25,048 bases of DNA, from positions 1-25,048 of the forward strand of contig NZ_JBFTER010000067.1 of NCBI RefSeq assembly GCF_047229345.1, in the 5' to 3' direction. This stretch comes from Cellulomonas_A sp047229345. GTDB lineage: Bacteria; Actinomycetota; Actinomycetes; Actinomycetales; Cellulomonadaceae. Shown piece after piece: positions 9,161 to 17,516 of the stretch; position 1 is the stretch's first letter; each line of letters starts with the position of its first letter. The translations under genes and the position numbers were made by a program. Under the pieces are notes generated by a model. The model saw only the letters and a list, made by a program, of their open reading frames with translations, did no database searches and was not told where the DNA came from.

Positions 9161-11431
9161 ATGACGTCCGTCCGACCCGCCCGACCCTCGAGACCGGCGG
9201 CCGTGCTGCTCGCGCTCGCGCTGCTGCTCGCGCCGTTCCTCGCGGCCCTCCCCGCCACTCCCGCGCACGCCGCGGACAAGACCGTCTGGATCCCCGAGCG
9301 CTGGCGCACCACCGGCGAGGTCGCGTGGGCCGACAACCGGAAGGCCGAGTCGGAGAACTTCGTCGTGCTCTGGGGGGAGCACGCCGGGACGACGCCGACG
9401 ACGGCACCGGCGCAGTACCGGTTCGACCCCGCGCAGGTCCTGCGCGAGCTCGAGGACGCGTACGCGTTCTTCGTCGACGAGATGCGGTTCACGCCCGAGA
9501 CCGGGCTCCTCGCCCAGCACAAGATCATCGTCATCATCACGACGACGTGGTCGAGCAACCCCGGGCTCGACGCCTGGGCGACCGGCGGCTCGACCGACGG
9601 CCGCGTCGGCGTCATCAACCTCGCGCCCGGCGCCGCGCAGCCCGGCTCGTGGGGGCTCGTGCACGAGCTCGCGCACGTGATGCAGAACTACACGTTCCTC
9701 GGCCGCTCGGGCGTCGGGTTCACGCACCCGTCGGCGGGCACGTTCTGGGAGGCCAGCGCCGAGTTCATGGCGATGCAGGCCCTGCCCGGCGTCGCTGCGG
9801 GCGACCTGACGCGGTTCGTGCGCACCGAGAACCTGCCGTACTCGTCGAGCCGGCACCACTACGGCGCGTGGATGCTGCTCCAGACCATCAAGGAGCGCCG
9901 CGGCCTCGCGTTCTTCAACCGGATCTGGAACGAGGCGCGCAGCACCGAGCACCCGCTCGAGACGTACCGCCGCATCGCGGGCCTCACGCAGGACCAGCTG
10001 AACGCCGAGATCGCGCAGTACGCGATGCGCAACGTGACGTTCGACCACGCCAACAAGGCCGACGTCCAGCCGCACCTGAACCGCCTCTACCCGTTCGTCG
10101 TCCCGCAGAGCGTCGTGCAGCTCGAGGCCGTCGACGCCGCGCAGCAGCACTTCGCGGTGCCCGACGGGATCGCCCCCGGCGCGTTCGGCTACACCAAGAT
10201 CCGGCTCGTCCCGTCGGCGCCCGGCGCGCTCGTGCGCGTGCACCTCAAGGGCCACGTCGACCCGGCGGCCGGCTCGGGGTGGAGCTACGGGTTCGTCGGC
10301 GTGACGAACGGCGTCGCGCGGTACGGCCCGGTCACGCAGGGCACCGACACCGAGGCGTCGTTCCAGACGCGTGCGGGCGAGCAGGTGTACCTCGTCGTCG
10401 CCGGGACGCCGAGCGCCGTGCCGAAGCACGGGTTCCTCGACGGCTACCCCGAGAACCACCGCTACCCGTTCGAGGTGCGGCTCGACGGCGCCCTGCCGTC
10501 GGGGCACGAGCCCGGGTTCACGCGGGGCACGGCGCCCGGCGGCGGTCGCTGGCACCCCAACGGCGGCGGCTGGGTCGACGCGCGCGCGACGGTCGCTCCG
10601 ACCGCCTACGTCGGGCCGAACGCCGCGGTCTACGGCCGCGCGACCGTGAGCGGCAACGCCCGCATCGAGGGCCTCGCGTGGGTCAACGACGGCGCGACGG
10701 TCAGCGGCAGCGCGGTCGTGAAGGACTCGGCGCTGATCCAGGGCGGGGTCAGCATCGGCGGGACGGCGGTCGTCGGCGGCGACGCCGAGCCGACCGGGAC
10801 GTGCACCTCGGGCACCTACCTCATGTTCGACCCGGACCGGCGCTGCGACGGCGGCCCGGGGGAGCGGGACGTGAACCGCCCGCACGGGCGCTTCCCGAGC
10901 GCGGAGCTCGCGATCACGGGGGCGACGACGCCGCCGGCCCCGACACCGACGGCCACGCCCACCCCGGTGCCGACCGCGACCGCGACCCCGGCACCGACGG
11001 CGACCCCACGCCCGACGTCGACCCCCACCGCGACCCCGCGCCCGACGGCCACGCCCACCGCGACCCCGCGCCCGACGGCCACGCCCACCGCGACCCCGCG
11101 CCCGGGGAGCACACCGGCGCCGACGAGCCCGACGACCCCGGGCCGCACGTGCTCCGCGTCCTACGTCGTGACCAGCACCTGGGCGGGCGGCTTCGTCACG
11201 TCGGTGCGCGTCACGGCCGGTACCCAGGCGATCGAGGGCTGGACGGTCACGGTCGACCTCCCGTCGGGCGGCGTCGTGCACAGCTGGAGCACGCAGGTGC
11301 TGACCGAGCGCCCGCTGACGCTCGGCCCCGCGGCGTGGAACGCGCGCCTCGCGGCGGGCAGTGCGGTCGACGTCGGGTTCCAGGGCACGGGTGGGTCGGC
11401 GGCGACGACCGTGACCTGCACGGCGCGCTGA
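9161..11431 (+). CDS. Secreted DUF6055-like (Svx/AvrXca-type) putative metalloprotease with hexapeptide repeats and CBM2
   Basis: A 756-residue multidomain exoprotein. A signal peptide (1-38, ending 'AHA') is followed by a DUF6055/Svx-AvrXca-like region (about 40-460). That region carries H168-E-L-A-H172 and, 25 residues after H172, a Trp-Glu (E197) in 'FWEASAEF'. This is the spacing of a gluzincin-type zinc site (HExxH plus Glu). Residues about 472-545 hold hexapeptide-type repeats (such as 'ATVAPTAYVGPNAAVYG') that suggest a left-handed beta-helix. A Pro/Thr linker (about 590-655) with a 30-base DNA repeat joins a C-terminal CBM2 (662-756, Cys near each end). Family members are secreted virulence or avirulence factors in plant pathogens; here a plant-polymer or glycoprotein substrate is inferred. 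Protease activity is predicted, not shown. Confidence 0.85.
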   Translation: MTSVRPARPSRPAAVLLALALLLAPFLAALPATPAHAADKTVWIPERWRTTGEVAWADNRKAESENFVVLWGEHAGTTPTTAPAQYRFDPAQVLRELEDAYAFFVDEMRFTPETGLLAQHKIIVIITTTWSSNPGLDAWATGGSTDGRVGVINLAPGAAQPGSWGLVHELAHVMQNYTFLGRSGVGFTHPSAGTFWEASAEFMAMQALPGVAAGDLTRFVRTENLPYSSSRHHYGAWMLLQTIKERRGLAFFNRIWNEARSTEHPLETYRRIAGLTQDQLNAEIAQYAMRNVTFDHANKADVQPHLNRLYPFVVPQSVVQLEAVDAAQQHFAVPDGIAPGAFGYTKIRLVPSAPGALVRVHLKGHVDPAAGSGWSYGFVGVTNGVARYGPVTQGTDTEASFQTRAGEQVYLVVAGTPSAVPKHGFLDGYPENHRYPFEVRLDGALPSGHEPGFTRGTAPGGGRWHPNGGGWVDARATVAPTAYVGPNAAVYGRATVSGNARIEGLAWVNDGATVSGSAVVKDSALIQGGVSIGGTAVVGGDAEPTGTCTSGTYLMFDPDRRCDGGPGERDVNRPHGRFPSAELAITGATTPPAPTPTATPTPVPTATATPAPTATPRPTSTPTATPRPTATPTATPRPTATPTATPRPGSTPAPTSPTTPGRTCSASYVVTSTWAGGFVTSVRVTAGTQAIEGWTVTVDLPSGGVVHSWSTQVLTERPLTLGPAAWNARLAAGSAVDVGFQGTGGSAATTVTCTAR
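11011..11100 (+). repeat. 30-base tandem repeat in the Pro/Thr linker
   Basis: Two identical 30-base units (11041-11070 and 11071-11100) follow one diverged unit (11011-11040). Each identical unit encodes PTATPTATPR of the linker before the CBM2. The unit is a multiple of three, so copy-number change would keep the frame and only alter linker length. Confidence 0.9.
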
Positions 11432-11437
11432 CGCACG

Positions 11438-11473
11438 GCCGGTCGCGGCCCGGGCGCCCGGGTCGCGACCGGC
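11438..11473. terminator. Long GC hairpin between converging genes
   Basis: GCCGGTCGCG (11438-11447) pairs with CGCGACCGGC (11464-11473), and the interior CCCGGG...CCCGGG continues the stem almost to the centre. It begins seven bases after the DUF6055 gene stop and lies between two convergent genes, so it is a likely terminator. Confidence 0.8.
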
Positions 11474-11562
11474 ACCGTCGGGCCAGGACGGCGGCGACCG
11501 GCCGGCCCGGACGGCCGGGACCTCGCGTCGGCTCCCCTCGGCCGCACGTCAGGCGTCGTGGC

Positions 11563-12411
11563 TCAGATCCGGCACTGACCGATGCGGCTGCCCTCGGGCT
11601 GGGCGAGGTGCAGCCCGGTGATCCCGCGCGGCCCGGTGTTGCCGAAGCACACGAGGTCGCCGTCGATCTCGAGCGGCCCGAGGTCGACCGAGTGCGGGTT
11701 GTCCTCGAGCACGACGGACCCGTGCACCTGCGACCGGCAGCGCAGCGTGCCCTCGACGCCGAGGCGTGCGTAGTCCGTGAGACCCGTGACGTGCAGGTTC
11801 CCGGCGACCGAGACCCGGCAGACGAGCACGTCACCGTTGCCGACCGACTCGAACGAGTCGAGGAACGTCGTGTCGTGGACGACGAGCCTCCCGCCGCGCG
11901 CGATCACGTCCCGGGTCACGGTGCTGGACTGCAGGCGCACGAGCGTGCTCGTCGCCACGTCGTACCCACCGTCGATGCGTGCGTACCGGAGGCTCACCGT
12001 GTCCGCGGAGCCCACGACGTCGCCCCGCACGGTGAGCGTCTCGGCCGAGAAGGCGTAGGGCGTCCCGGACGGGCGGAGGTCGACGGACCCGCGGACCGCC
12101 GACGCGACGAGGCTCGTGTCGCCCGCGACCGCGAGCGACCGCTCCACGACGAGGCGCTCGGCGGTCAGCGAGACGCCGGGGGAGACCTCGACCCAGCCCT
12201 TGACGTGCACGTCGGTCAGGTCGCAGTCCACGTCGACCCAGAAGTCCGTGAGGATCACCGTGTCCGTGATCCTGCCGTCGACCGCGAGCTCGCTGCACGT
12301 CTCGATCCACGGCGGGGCGGCCGCTGCGGGTGGCGCCAGGACCCCCGCGAGCACGACCGCGGCGGCGGCCGCCACCCATGCGCTGGCTGCACGACGAATT
12401 CCACTGTCCAC
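11563..12411 (-). CDS. Secreted repeat protein, probably a beta-solenoid, unknown function
   Basis: A 282-residue protein. The GTG start at 12411 is preferred because a G-rich ribosome site precedes it and a signal peptide follows directly (RR, then an Ala/Val core to about residue 32). The mature part is a run of short beta-strand-like repeats of about 18-22 residues with alternating hydrophobics, such as 'VHVKGWVEVSPGVSLTAERLVV'. They resemble bactofilin-like or polymer-forming beta-helical folds. Six cysteines (around 'ETCSE', 'DVDCD', 'LVCRV', 'LRCRS', 'LVCFG' and 'GQCRI') could form disulfides that staple the coils. No catalytic motif or anchor is seen. It is divergent from the GAF-EAL gene and convergent with the DUF6055 gene. 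Confidence 0.72.
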   Translation of the reverse strand: MDSGIRRAASAWVAAAAAVVLAGVLAPPAAAAPPWIETCSELAVDGRITDTVILTDFWVDVDCDLTDVHVKGWVEVSPGVSLTAERLVVERSLAVAGDTSLVASAVRGSVDLRPSGTPYAFSAETLTVRGDVVGSADTVSLRYARIDGGYDVATSTLVRLQSSTVTRDVIARGGRLVVHDTTFLDSFESVGNGDVLVCRVSVAGNLHVTGLTDYARLGVEGTLRCRSQVHGSVVLEDNPHSVDLGPLEIDGDLVCFGNTGPRGITGLHLAQPEGSRIGQCRI

Positions 12412-12625
12412 GGTTGCCCCCCGAGCTCGAGTCGTCCCCCGATGGTGCGACCCGGCGGCGCCCGCGCGCGAGGCTGCGGCGGGACGGACACCCGTTCGGC
12501 CCAGAGGGCGCTCGCCGCCGCACGGCGTCCCGTCGGGCGTCATCGCCGGCCCGACGGCTCACGACTCCCGCCCGCCCGCCGATGAGCACCCCGGGCGACG
12601 TGCGCCCACGACGGGAGCCGGTGGC

Positions 12626-13909
12626 ATGGGCAGGACGCGGTCGGAGGCCGAGCAGCAGGTGGCCGAGCTGCTGCGCACCGCCAAGGAGGCGATCGGCCTC
12701 AGCGTCGCGTTCCTCACGCGCATGGACGGCGAGACCCAGCACCTCGAGGTCGTCGACTCCTCGATCCCGTTCCTGTTCCCCGAGGGCGCGAGGCTGAAGC
12801 AGGAGACGACGTTCTGCCAGCACATCCTCGACGGCCGGCTGCCCGCGGTCATCCCGGACGTGCGCGCGCACCCGCTCGCGATGACGCTTCCCGCGGCGAA
12901 GTTCCCGCGGCTGCGCAGCTACGTCTCGGTGCCCGTGACGCTGAGCGACGGGAGCTTCTACGGCACGTTCTGCGCGGCGGGCCTCACGACCGACAAGGGG
13001 CTCACCGTCCGCGACAAGGCGCTGCTCGGGGTGCTGGCGTCCGCGGCCGCGGTCATCATCGAGCCCGGGGTCGTCGAGCGGGGTCGGCGCGACGAGATCA
13101 CCGCGCGGATCGGGCCCGTGCTCGACGGCGCGGGGCCGACGGTCCTGCTCCAGCCGATCGTCGACCTGGCGTCGGGCCGCCGCGTGGGCGCCGAGGCGCT
13201 CAGCCGGTTCCCCGCCGAGTGGGGGCTGACGCCCGACGTCGTGTTCGAGCAGGCGCACAGCGTCGACCTCGGGCACCGGCTCGAGCTGCAGGCGCTCGAG
13301 CTCGCGGCGGCGCACCTCGACGCGGTCGGCGGGTACGTCGCGATGAACGTCTCGCCGCAGACCCTCGTGACGCCCGGGTGCGCGGAGCTGCTCGCGCGGC
13401 TGCCGGCACCGCGCGTGCTGCTCGAGCTGTCGGAGCACGACCCGGTCGACGACTACGACACCCTGCGCCGGGTCCTGGCGGGTCCGCGCGCCGCCGGGAT
13501 GCGCCTCGCGATCGACGACGTCGGCGCGGGCTTCTCCTCGCTGCGGCACATCGTGCTGTGCGCCCCGGACGTCATCAAGCTCGACCGCAGCATCGTCGAC
13601 GGGGTGTCCGCCGACCCGGTGCTGTCGACGCTCGTCGGCGCGCTCGTCGACTTCGCGCACGGCAACGGCACGACCGTCGTCGCCGAGGGGGTCGAGACGT
13701 CCGCGGACGTCGACACCCTGCGCGGCCTGCACGTGGACCTCGCGCAGGGCTGGTACTTCGGGCGGCCCGGCCCGGCGGACGCGCTCGCACCGGTCGAGAC
13801 CTCGGTGCCCGACGCCGCGCCGGGGCTCCCGACGCAGCGCACCGGGAGCCCGGCGGTGGGGCCGACGGCGCCGGTCGCGGCCGCCGTCCCGGGCGACGTC
13901 CTGCGCTGA
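12626..13909 (+). CDS. GAF-EAL cyclic-di-GMP phosphodiesterase
   Basis: A 427-residue cytosolic signalling enzyme predicted to cleave c-di-GMP to pGpG. The ATG at 12626 has GGGAG (12613-12617) 8 bases upstream. A GAF sensor domain (about 10-146) precedes an EAL domain (about 158-385). Catalytic and metal-binding positions look intact: E190-A-L, N241 in 'NVSP', E267/E270, D297-D298 in 'AIDDVGAGFSS', K318 and D320 in 'IKLD', E354-G-V-E357, and Q374. There is no GGDEF domain or membrane segment. The last 40 residues are a low-complexity Pro/Ala tail. The ligand of the GAF domain is unknown. Confidence 0.93.
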   Translation: MGRTRSEAEQQVAELLRTAKEAIGLSVAFLTRMDGETQHLEVVDSSIPFLFPEGARLKQETTFCQHILDGRLPAVIPDVRAHPLAMTLPAAKFPRLRSYVSVPVTLSDGSFYGTFCAAGLTTDKGLTVRDKALLGVLASAAAVIIEPGVVERGRRDEITARIGPVLDGAGPTVLLQPIVDLASGRRVGAEALSRFPAEWGLTPDVVFEQAHSVDLGHRLELQALELAAAHLDAVGGYVAMNVSPQTLVTPGCAELLARLPAPRVLLELSEHDPVDDYDTLRRVLAGPRAAGMRLAIDDVGAGFSSLRHIVLCAPDVIKLDRSIVDGVSADPVLSTLVGALVDFAHGNGTTVVAEGVETSADVDTLRGLHVDLAQGWYFGRPGPADALAPVETSVPDAAPGLPTQRTGSPAVGPTAPVAAAVPGDVLR

Positions 13910-13924
13910 GCCGCGCCCGCGGTG

Positions 13925-13944
13925 CCCGCGCCCGCTCGCGCGGG
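13925..13944. terminator. Short hairpin between converging genes
   Basis: CCCGCGC (13925-13931) and GCGCGGG (13938-13944) form a seven-base stem with a six-base loop, 15 bases after the GAF-EAL stop and before the converging dehydrogenase stop at 13963. No T-tract follows. Confidence 0.55.
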
Positions 13945-13962
13945 GAAGTGCCGACCGTCGCC

Positions 13963-14736
13963 TCAGCGCGGCAGCGCGACCCCGGTGAGCTCTGCGAGGC
14001 GGGCCAGCAGACCCTCCTGCAGCTCGACGTCCGACGCCTCGGGGTTGGCGACCTGGATCTCGTGGCGCTTGACGTACTCCCCGGTGACCCGTGCGGCGTC
14101 GTCGTCGGACGTCGCGAGCCACACCTGCGTCGCGGCGCCCTCGTCGACCTCGTCCCAGGCGTCCGGGCCACCGAGCTTCGTCTTGATCCAGCCCGGGTCG
14201 ACCGTCGTGACGAGCACGTCCGGCCACAGGCGCGCGACCGCGAACGCGAGCGTCACGTCGAGCAGCTTGGAGTCCGAGTACGCCTGCATCCCGTCCCACG
14301 GGCGGGCCTCGAACTGCAGGTCGTCGAGGTGCGTGCGGCCCTGCGACTCGAGCCCCGACGTCAGGTAGACGAGCCGCTGCGGCCGCGGCATGAGCGCCGT
14401 GAGCAGGTACGGGGCGACGGTGTTGACGTGGAAGATCCGCTCGAGGCCGTCCGCGGTGACGGTGCGCTCGGGCACGCCGCCGCCGATGCCGGCGTTGTGG
14501 ATCACGGCGTCGAACGGCCCGGCGGCGGTCGCGGCCTCGGCGAGCGCACGCGTCTCGGCGAGCGAGGCCAGGTCGCCGACGACGACGTCGGCCAGGCGCG
14601 GCTCGGCGGCGCGCAGCTCGGCGGCCCGCTCGGCGTTGCGGGCGTGGCCGACGACGTCGTGCCCTGCGGCGAGGAGCTGGCGGGCGGTCTCGAGGCCGAT
14701 GCCGTCGCTCGAGCCGGTGACGAGGATGCGGGACAC
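13963..14736 (-). CDS. Short-chain dehydrogenase/reductase
   Basis: A 257-residue NAD(P)-dependent oxidoreductase of the classical SDR fold. The GTG at 14736 is set by a strong AAGGAG (14742-14747) five bases upstream; an in-frame ATG 14 codons earlier lacks one. The cofactor motif T7-G-S-S-D-G-I-G14 begins the protein, D55 lies in 'VVGDLAS', N81-A-G83 follows, S127 is in 'YLTSG', and the catalytic Y153-x3-K157 is in 'YSDSK'. 'DPGWIKTKLGG' is the usual loop after strand 6. An Arg after the strand 2 position ('GHARN') suggests NADPH, which is an inference. The substrate is unknown. It has the same orientation as the DUF1254 gene, with 176 bases between, so it may be separately transcribed. Confidence 0.92.
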   Translation of the reverse strand: MSRILVTGSSDGIGLETARQLLAAGHDVVGHARNAERAAELRAAEPRLADVVVGDLASLAETRALAEAATAAGPFDAVIHNAGIGGGVPERTVTADGLERIFHVNTVAPYLLTALMPRPQRLVYLTSGLESQGRTHLDDLQFEARPWDGMQAYSDSKLLDVTLAFAVARLWPDVLVTTVDPGWIKTKLGGPDAWDEVDEGAATQVWLATSDDDAARVTGEYVKRHEIQVANPEASDVELQEGLLARLAELTGVALPR

Positions 14737-14912
14737 GGGGACTCCTTCGGGCCGGTGGACGCCCATCGTCGCGCACGCCGCGCCGCCGGTCGAATCGATC
14801 CGAGAGCGACGGGGACCTTCCCGGTCCCTTCGGCGCGGTGATGCCCCGGGACCCCGTCCCGGTCCGGCGCCCGTGGCGCGGCTCGCCGGCACCCGGTGGG
14901 CTCGGTGGCGCG

Positions 14913-16238
14913 TCAGCGTGCGCGGTGGATCGCGGGCACCTCGTAGGTCCCGTCGATCACGTCCTGCCCGGGGGTGTACATGCGCAGGATCGGGCGGAAC
15001 GGCCCGGCGGGCGCGGGCAGCCAGTTCACCGGCGCGTCGGGACGGTCGTGGCTCATCACGATCGTGACGCCGCCGTCGGGGTCGGTGATCAGCCCGGGGG
15101 TGCGGTCCCCGACCGAGTACCGGCCGATCGGGTTCTCGACCAGGAAGTAGCTCGGGACGTCGTACATCGTCAGCGACCAGAACGCGCCGACCGGTGGGGT
15201 GGGTGACAGGCGCAGCGTGCAGGCGTTCGCACCGTCGAGCTGCTCCCCGTCGGCGTCGACGTAGACCATGAAGTAGGCCGCCTCGTACCCGTGGTTGCCC
15301 CACAGGCCGCCGAAAGCGGCAGCCGCCCGCTCCGGGATGCGTACCCGGGGGTCGGTCAGCTTCCACCGGGGGTCGTCCAGGGTCCCGACCTCGAAGAAGT
15401 CGAGGTTGTAGTCGAAGGCGTGCAGCGTCAGGTGCCAGCCGTTGACCTGCGGGCTGGGGCCCGAGCGCAGCGCCTCGCCGAGTGCGGCCTGCCCGGCGGC
15501 GTACCCCTGCACGAGCACCGCACGAGCGACGTCGTCCAGGTCACCGACCGTCGTGGCGGTCGTCAGTCCCAGCACGGCGAAGCTCTCCTGGAGAGCGGCG
15601 TCCCGTTCCGCCGGCGGGAACGCCTGCGACCAGGCCCGGTACCGCTCCCAGAAGTCGAGCGCCTCGTCGCCGGTGGACGTCGTCTGCGGCAGGCCTCCGG
15701 CGACGGCGTCCGGGTCGCCGACGGGGGTGAGCGTCGTGGCGTCCTGCAGCGCGTGCACGGCCGGCAGGTCGTCCGGCCCGGCGACCGCCCAGCGTCCGAC
15801 GATCGACGCGACCCGGGTCGGGAAGCGGATCACCGTCGCCGCGCCGTCCTGCTCGCCGTCCCACCCGGGAGGGACCAGCAGGAACCGACCGGCGCCCGTC
15901 CCGGTGGCGCGCTTGCCGACGTAGGCGAAGTTGTTCGTCCAGGCGTCCACGAGCTGCAGCACGTAGTACCGGTCGTCGGTGTCCGGCACGGTCAGCAGCA
16001 CCGGGCCCACGCCGAGGTCGATCTGGGCCATCGAGTAGACGGTGTCGTTGTTGATCGTCACGAACGTGTCCGCCGGTCCGGCGAGTTCACGCGCGTGACC
16101 GAAGGTGTTGTACGCCGCCGCCGGGACCGACCCGATGCCCGTCGTCGCGTACCGCTGCACCTGGTCGAGGTTGAACACCAGCGGGAACCCGTACAGGTAC
16201 GCCGTCGTCGCCAGCTCTGCGAGCCGCCCGTCCGCCAT
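14913..16238 (-). CDS. DUF1254/DUF1214-domain protein
   Basis: A 441-residue protein with the N-terminal DUF1254 and C-terminal DUF1214 domains usual for this family. 'INNDTVYS' near residue 63 is the family's NNDT-Y signature, and the C-terminal part has 'FWSLTMYD' and 'NWLPAPAGPF', typical of DUF1214. The ATG at 16238 is preceded by GGGGGAGG. Many relatives carry signal peptides; none is visible here, so the protein looks cytosolic. The molecular function of the family is unknown, and names such as 'murein-like lipoprotein' in databases are not well supported. Confidence 0.88.
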   Translation of the reverse strand: MADGRLAELATTAYLYGFPLVFNLDQVQRYATTGIGSVPAAAYNTFGHARELAGPADTFVTINNDTVYSMAQIDLGVGPVLLTVPDTDDRYYVLQLVDAWTNNFAYVGKRATGTGAGRFLLVPPGWDGEQDGAATVIRFPTRVASIVGRWAVAGPDDLPAVHALQDATTLTPVGDPDAVAGGLPQTTSTGDEALDFWERYRAWSQAFPPAERDAALQESFAVLGLTTATTVGDLDDVARAVLVQGYAAGQAALGEALRSGPSPQVNGWHLTLHAFDYNLDFFEVGTLDDPRWKLTDPRVRIPERAAAAFGGLWGNHGYEAAYFMVYVDADGEQLDGANACTLRLSPTPPVGAFWSLTMYDVPSYFLVENPIGRYSVGDRTPGLITDPDGGVTIVMSHDRPDAPVNWLPAPAGPFRPILRMYTPGQDVIDGTYEVPAIHRAR

Positions 16239-16255
16239 GAAGCCTCCCCCTGTCA

Positions 16256-16302
16256 GGACCACGTGCCCGAGCGCGGCCCCGCCGGGAGCCGCCGCGTGGT
16301 CC
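16256..16302. other. Inverted repeat between the AmaP-like and DUF1254 genes
   Basis: GGACCACG (16256-16263) and CGTGGTCC (16295-16302) are exact complements with 31 bases between, and the interior has smaller GC stems. It lies 94 bases past the AmaP-like stop and just upstream of the DUF1254 ribosome site. It may be the terminator of the Asp23 operon or a leader structure of the DUF1254 mRNA. The evidence does not separate the two. Confidence 0.3.
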
Positions 16303-16395
16303 GGCGCGGCGAGCTGTCCCGCAGCGCTTCCGGCCACGAACGTGCACCGCACGCGCGCGCACCGGCTCACCCGTATCGGACGAGCCGGCGCCCGG

Positions 16396-16971
16396 TCACT
16401 GCAGCGCGCGGGTCGAGGACCGGGCACGCCCGGGGTGGAGCTCGATGTCGACGGGCAGGTCGGCGCCGGCGGCCCGGCGCAGGTCGGGGACGAGCCGGGT
16501 CTCGAGCTCGGCGCGGACGTCGGCGATGTCGGCGTGCTCGGTGAGGTCGACGGCGAGGTGGAGACGTTCCCCGTGCTGGTCGTGCAGGCGGGCGTTGGCC
16601 CGGTGGACCCCGCGGACGGCGGTCGCGGCGTCCTCCACGGCCGCGGTCAGGGCGCCGGTGTGCAGGGTGGTGATGCCGTCGCGGGGGTCGGTGGTGAGGT
16701 CCAGGCGGCTCACGGTGCTGGTGCGCAGCTGCACGAGGAGCCACCGCAGCGCGAGCAGCGCGATCACGAGGCAGACCGCGGCGGCGGCCCACCAGAACCA
16801 GGGGGTTTCGGCGGCGAACGCCCGGACGGTTCCGGGCACGACCGGGGAGTCGACGAGGCCGGTGCCGAAGCCGCCCAGGCTCAGGGCCAGGCCGGCGGCC
16901 CCGGCGGCGAGGAGCAGGAGCCCGAGCAGGGCGAGCACCCCGCGGTTGATGCGGTCGACGCCGGTGCTCAT
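16396..16971 (-). CDS. amaP: AmaP-like Asp23 membrane anchor protein
   Basis: A 191-residue protein with two membrane helices (about 11-33 and 58-82) followed by a cytosolic domain. That matches the alkaline shock membrane anchor protein AmaP, which holds Asp23 at the membrane in Firmicutes. The C-terminal domain (about 95-180), with 'DLTTDPRDGITTLHTGALTAAVEDA', resembles the AmaP/Asp23-type fold. It is the last gene of the seven-gene operon. Its ATG overlaps the stop of the DUF6286-like gene by four bases. The role in anchoring the Asp23 proteins encoded upstream is inferred from family and context. Confidence 0.78.
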   Translation of the reverse strand: MSTGVDRINRGVLALLGLLLLAAGAAGLALSLGGFGTGLVDSPVVPGTVRAFAAETPWFWWAAAAVCLVIALLALRWLLVQLRTSTVSRLDLTTDPRDGITTLHTGALTAAVEDAATAVRGVHRANARLHDQHGERLHLAVDLTEHADIADVRAELETRLVPDLRRAAGADLPVDIELHPGRARSSTRALQ

Positions 16972-17516
16972 CGGGTCTCCTTGCGGGTCACGGCGACGCG
17001 GGGACGGACCTGGTCGAGGCCGAGCTGCGCGAGGCGGTCGCCGATGACGCCGGCGACGTCACGCGGCAGGTCGTCCTGCCCCCGGGTGGCGGTCCGCACC
17101 CGGACGTCGGCGCGGCGGCGGGTGAGCCGGACCCGGGCGGCACTGACGCCGCTGGTGCGGCGGGCGGCCGCGGTCAGCCAGGCCTCGGTGCCGCGTCGGG
17201 AGGCCCGCACCCGCACGCCGGGGGGCGTCTGCCCGGGTCGCGGCGGCAGGACGAGCGTGCCGGGCCGACCTCGGCGCAGGGCCAGGACGAGGAGCACGAG
17301 GCCGAGGACGGCGAGGGAGGCGAGGGCGGCGCGGACGGCGCCGGTGACCCACGTCTGCTCCGTGAGCCAGGCGCTCCAGTCCTCGTGGGGCACCAGCCAG
17401 GGCGGGCGGCCGAGCAGGGCGAGGACGATCTCGACGGCTCCGACCAGCCCGGCCAGCAGCAGGGCGAGGGCCAGGATCGTCGACACGACGCGCAGGACGA
17501 CGGGCACGGTGCTCAC
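16968..17516 (-). CDS. DUF6286-like membrane protein of the Asp23 operon
   Basis: A 182-residue protein with two membrane helices (about 7-35 and 58-82), a basic stretch, and a C-terminal soluble domain beginning near 'GVRVRASRRGTEAWLTAAARRTSGVSAARV'-type sequence (about 98-178). The layout parallels AmaP. It fits DUF6286, an actinobacterial family found beside Asp23 genes. The GTG start at 17516 overlaps the upstream Asp23 gene stop by four bases. It is likely a second membrane partner for the Asp23 proteins. The function is inferred; the DUF number is from memory and should be checked by profile search. Confidence 0.7.
   Translation of the reverse strand: MSTVPVVLRVVSTILALALLLAGLVGAVEIVLALLGRPPWLVPHEDWSAWLTEQTWVTGAVRAALASLAVLGLVLLVLALRRGRPGTLVLPPRPGQTPPGVRVRASRRGTEAWLTAAARRTSGVSAARVRLTRRRADVRVRTATRGQDDLPRDVAGVIGDRLAQLGLDQVRPRVAVTRKETR

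Noticed and set aside
11011..11100. CRISPR-like array
   Set aside because: The repeats are contiguous with no spacers and encode part of a Pro/Thr linker.
10816..11148. Val/Gly-repeat open frame on the - strand
   Set aside because: It is the antisense of the Pro/Thr linker; its apparent GVAVGVAVGRG repeats come only from the 30-base DNA repeat.
9325..12585. Open frame of 1086 codons on the + strand
   Set aside because: It is a +1/+2 frame shadow of the DUF6055-like gene that continues antisense to the solenoid gene. The real frames have signal peptides and known motifs.
11831..14776. Open frame of 981 codons on the - strand
   Set aside because: It is antisense to the GAF-EAL gene and out of frame with the dehydrogenase, with Arg/Gly-rich composition.
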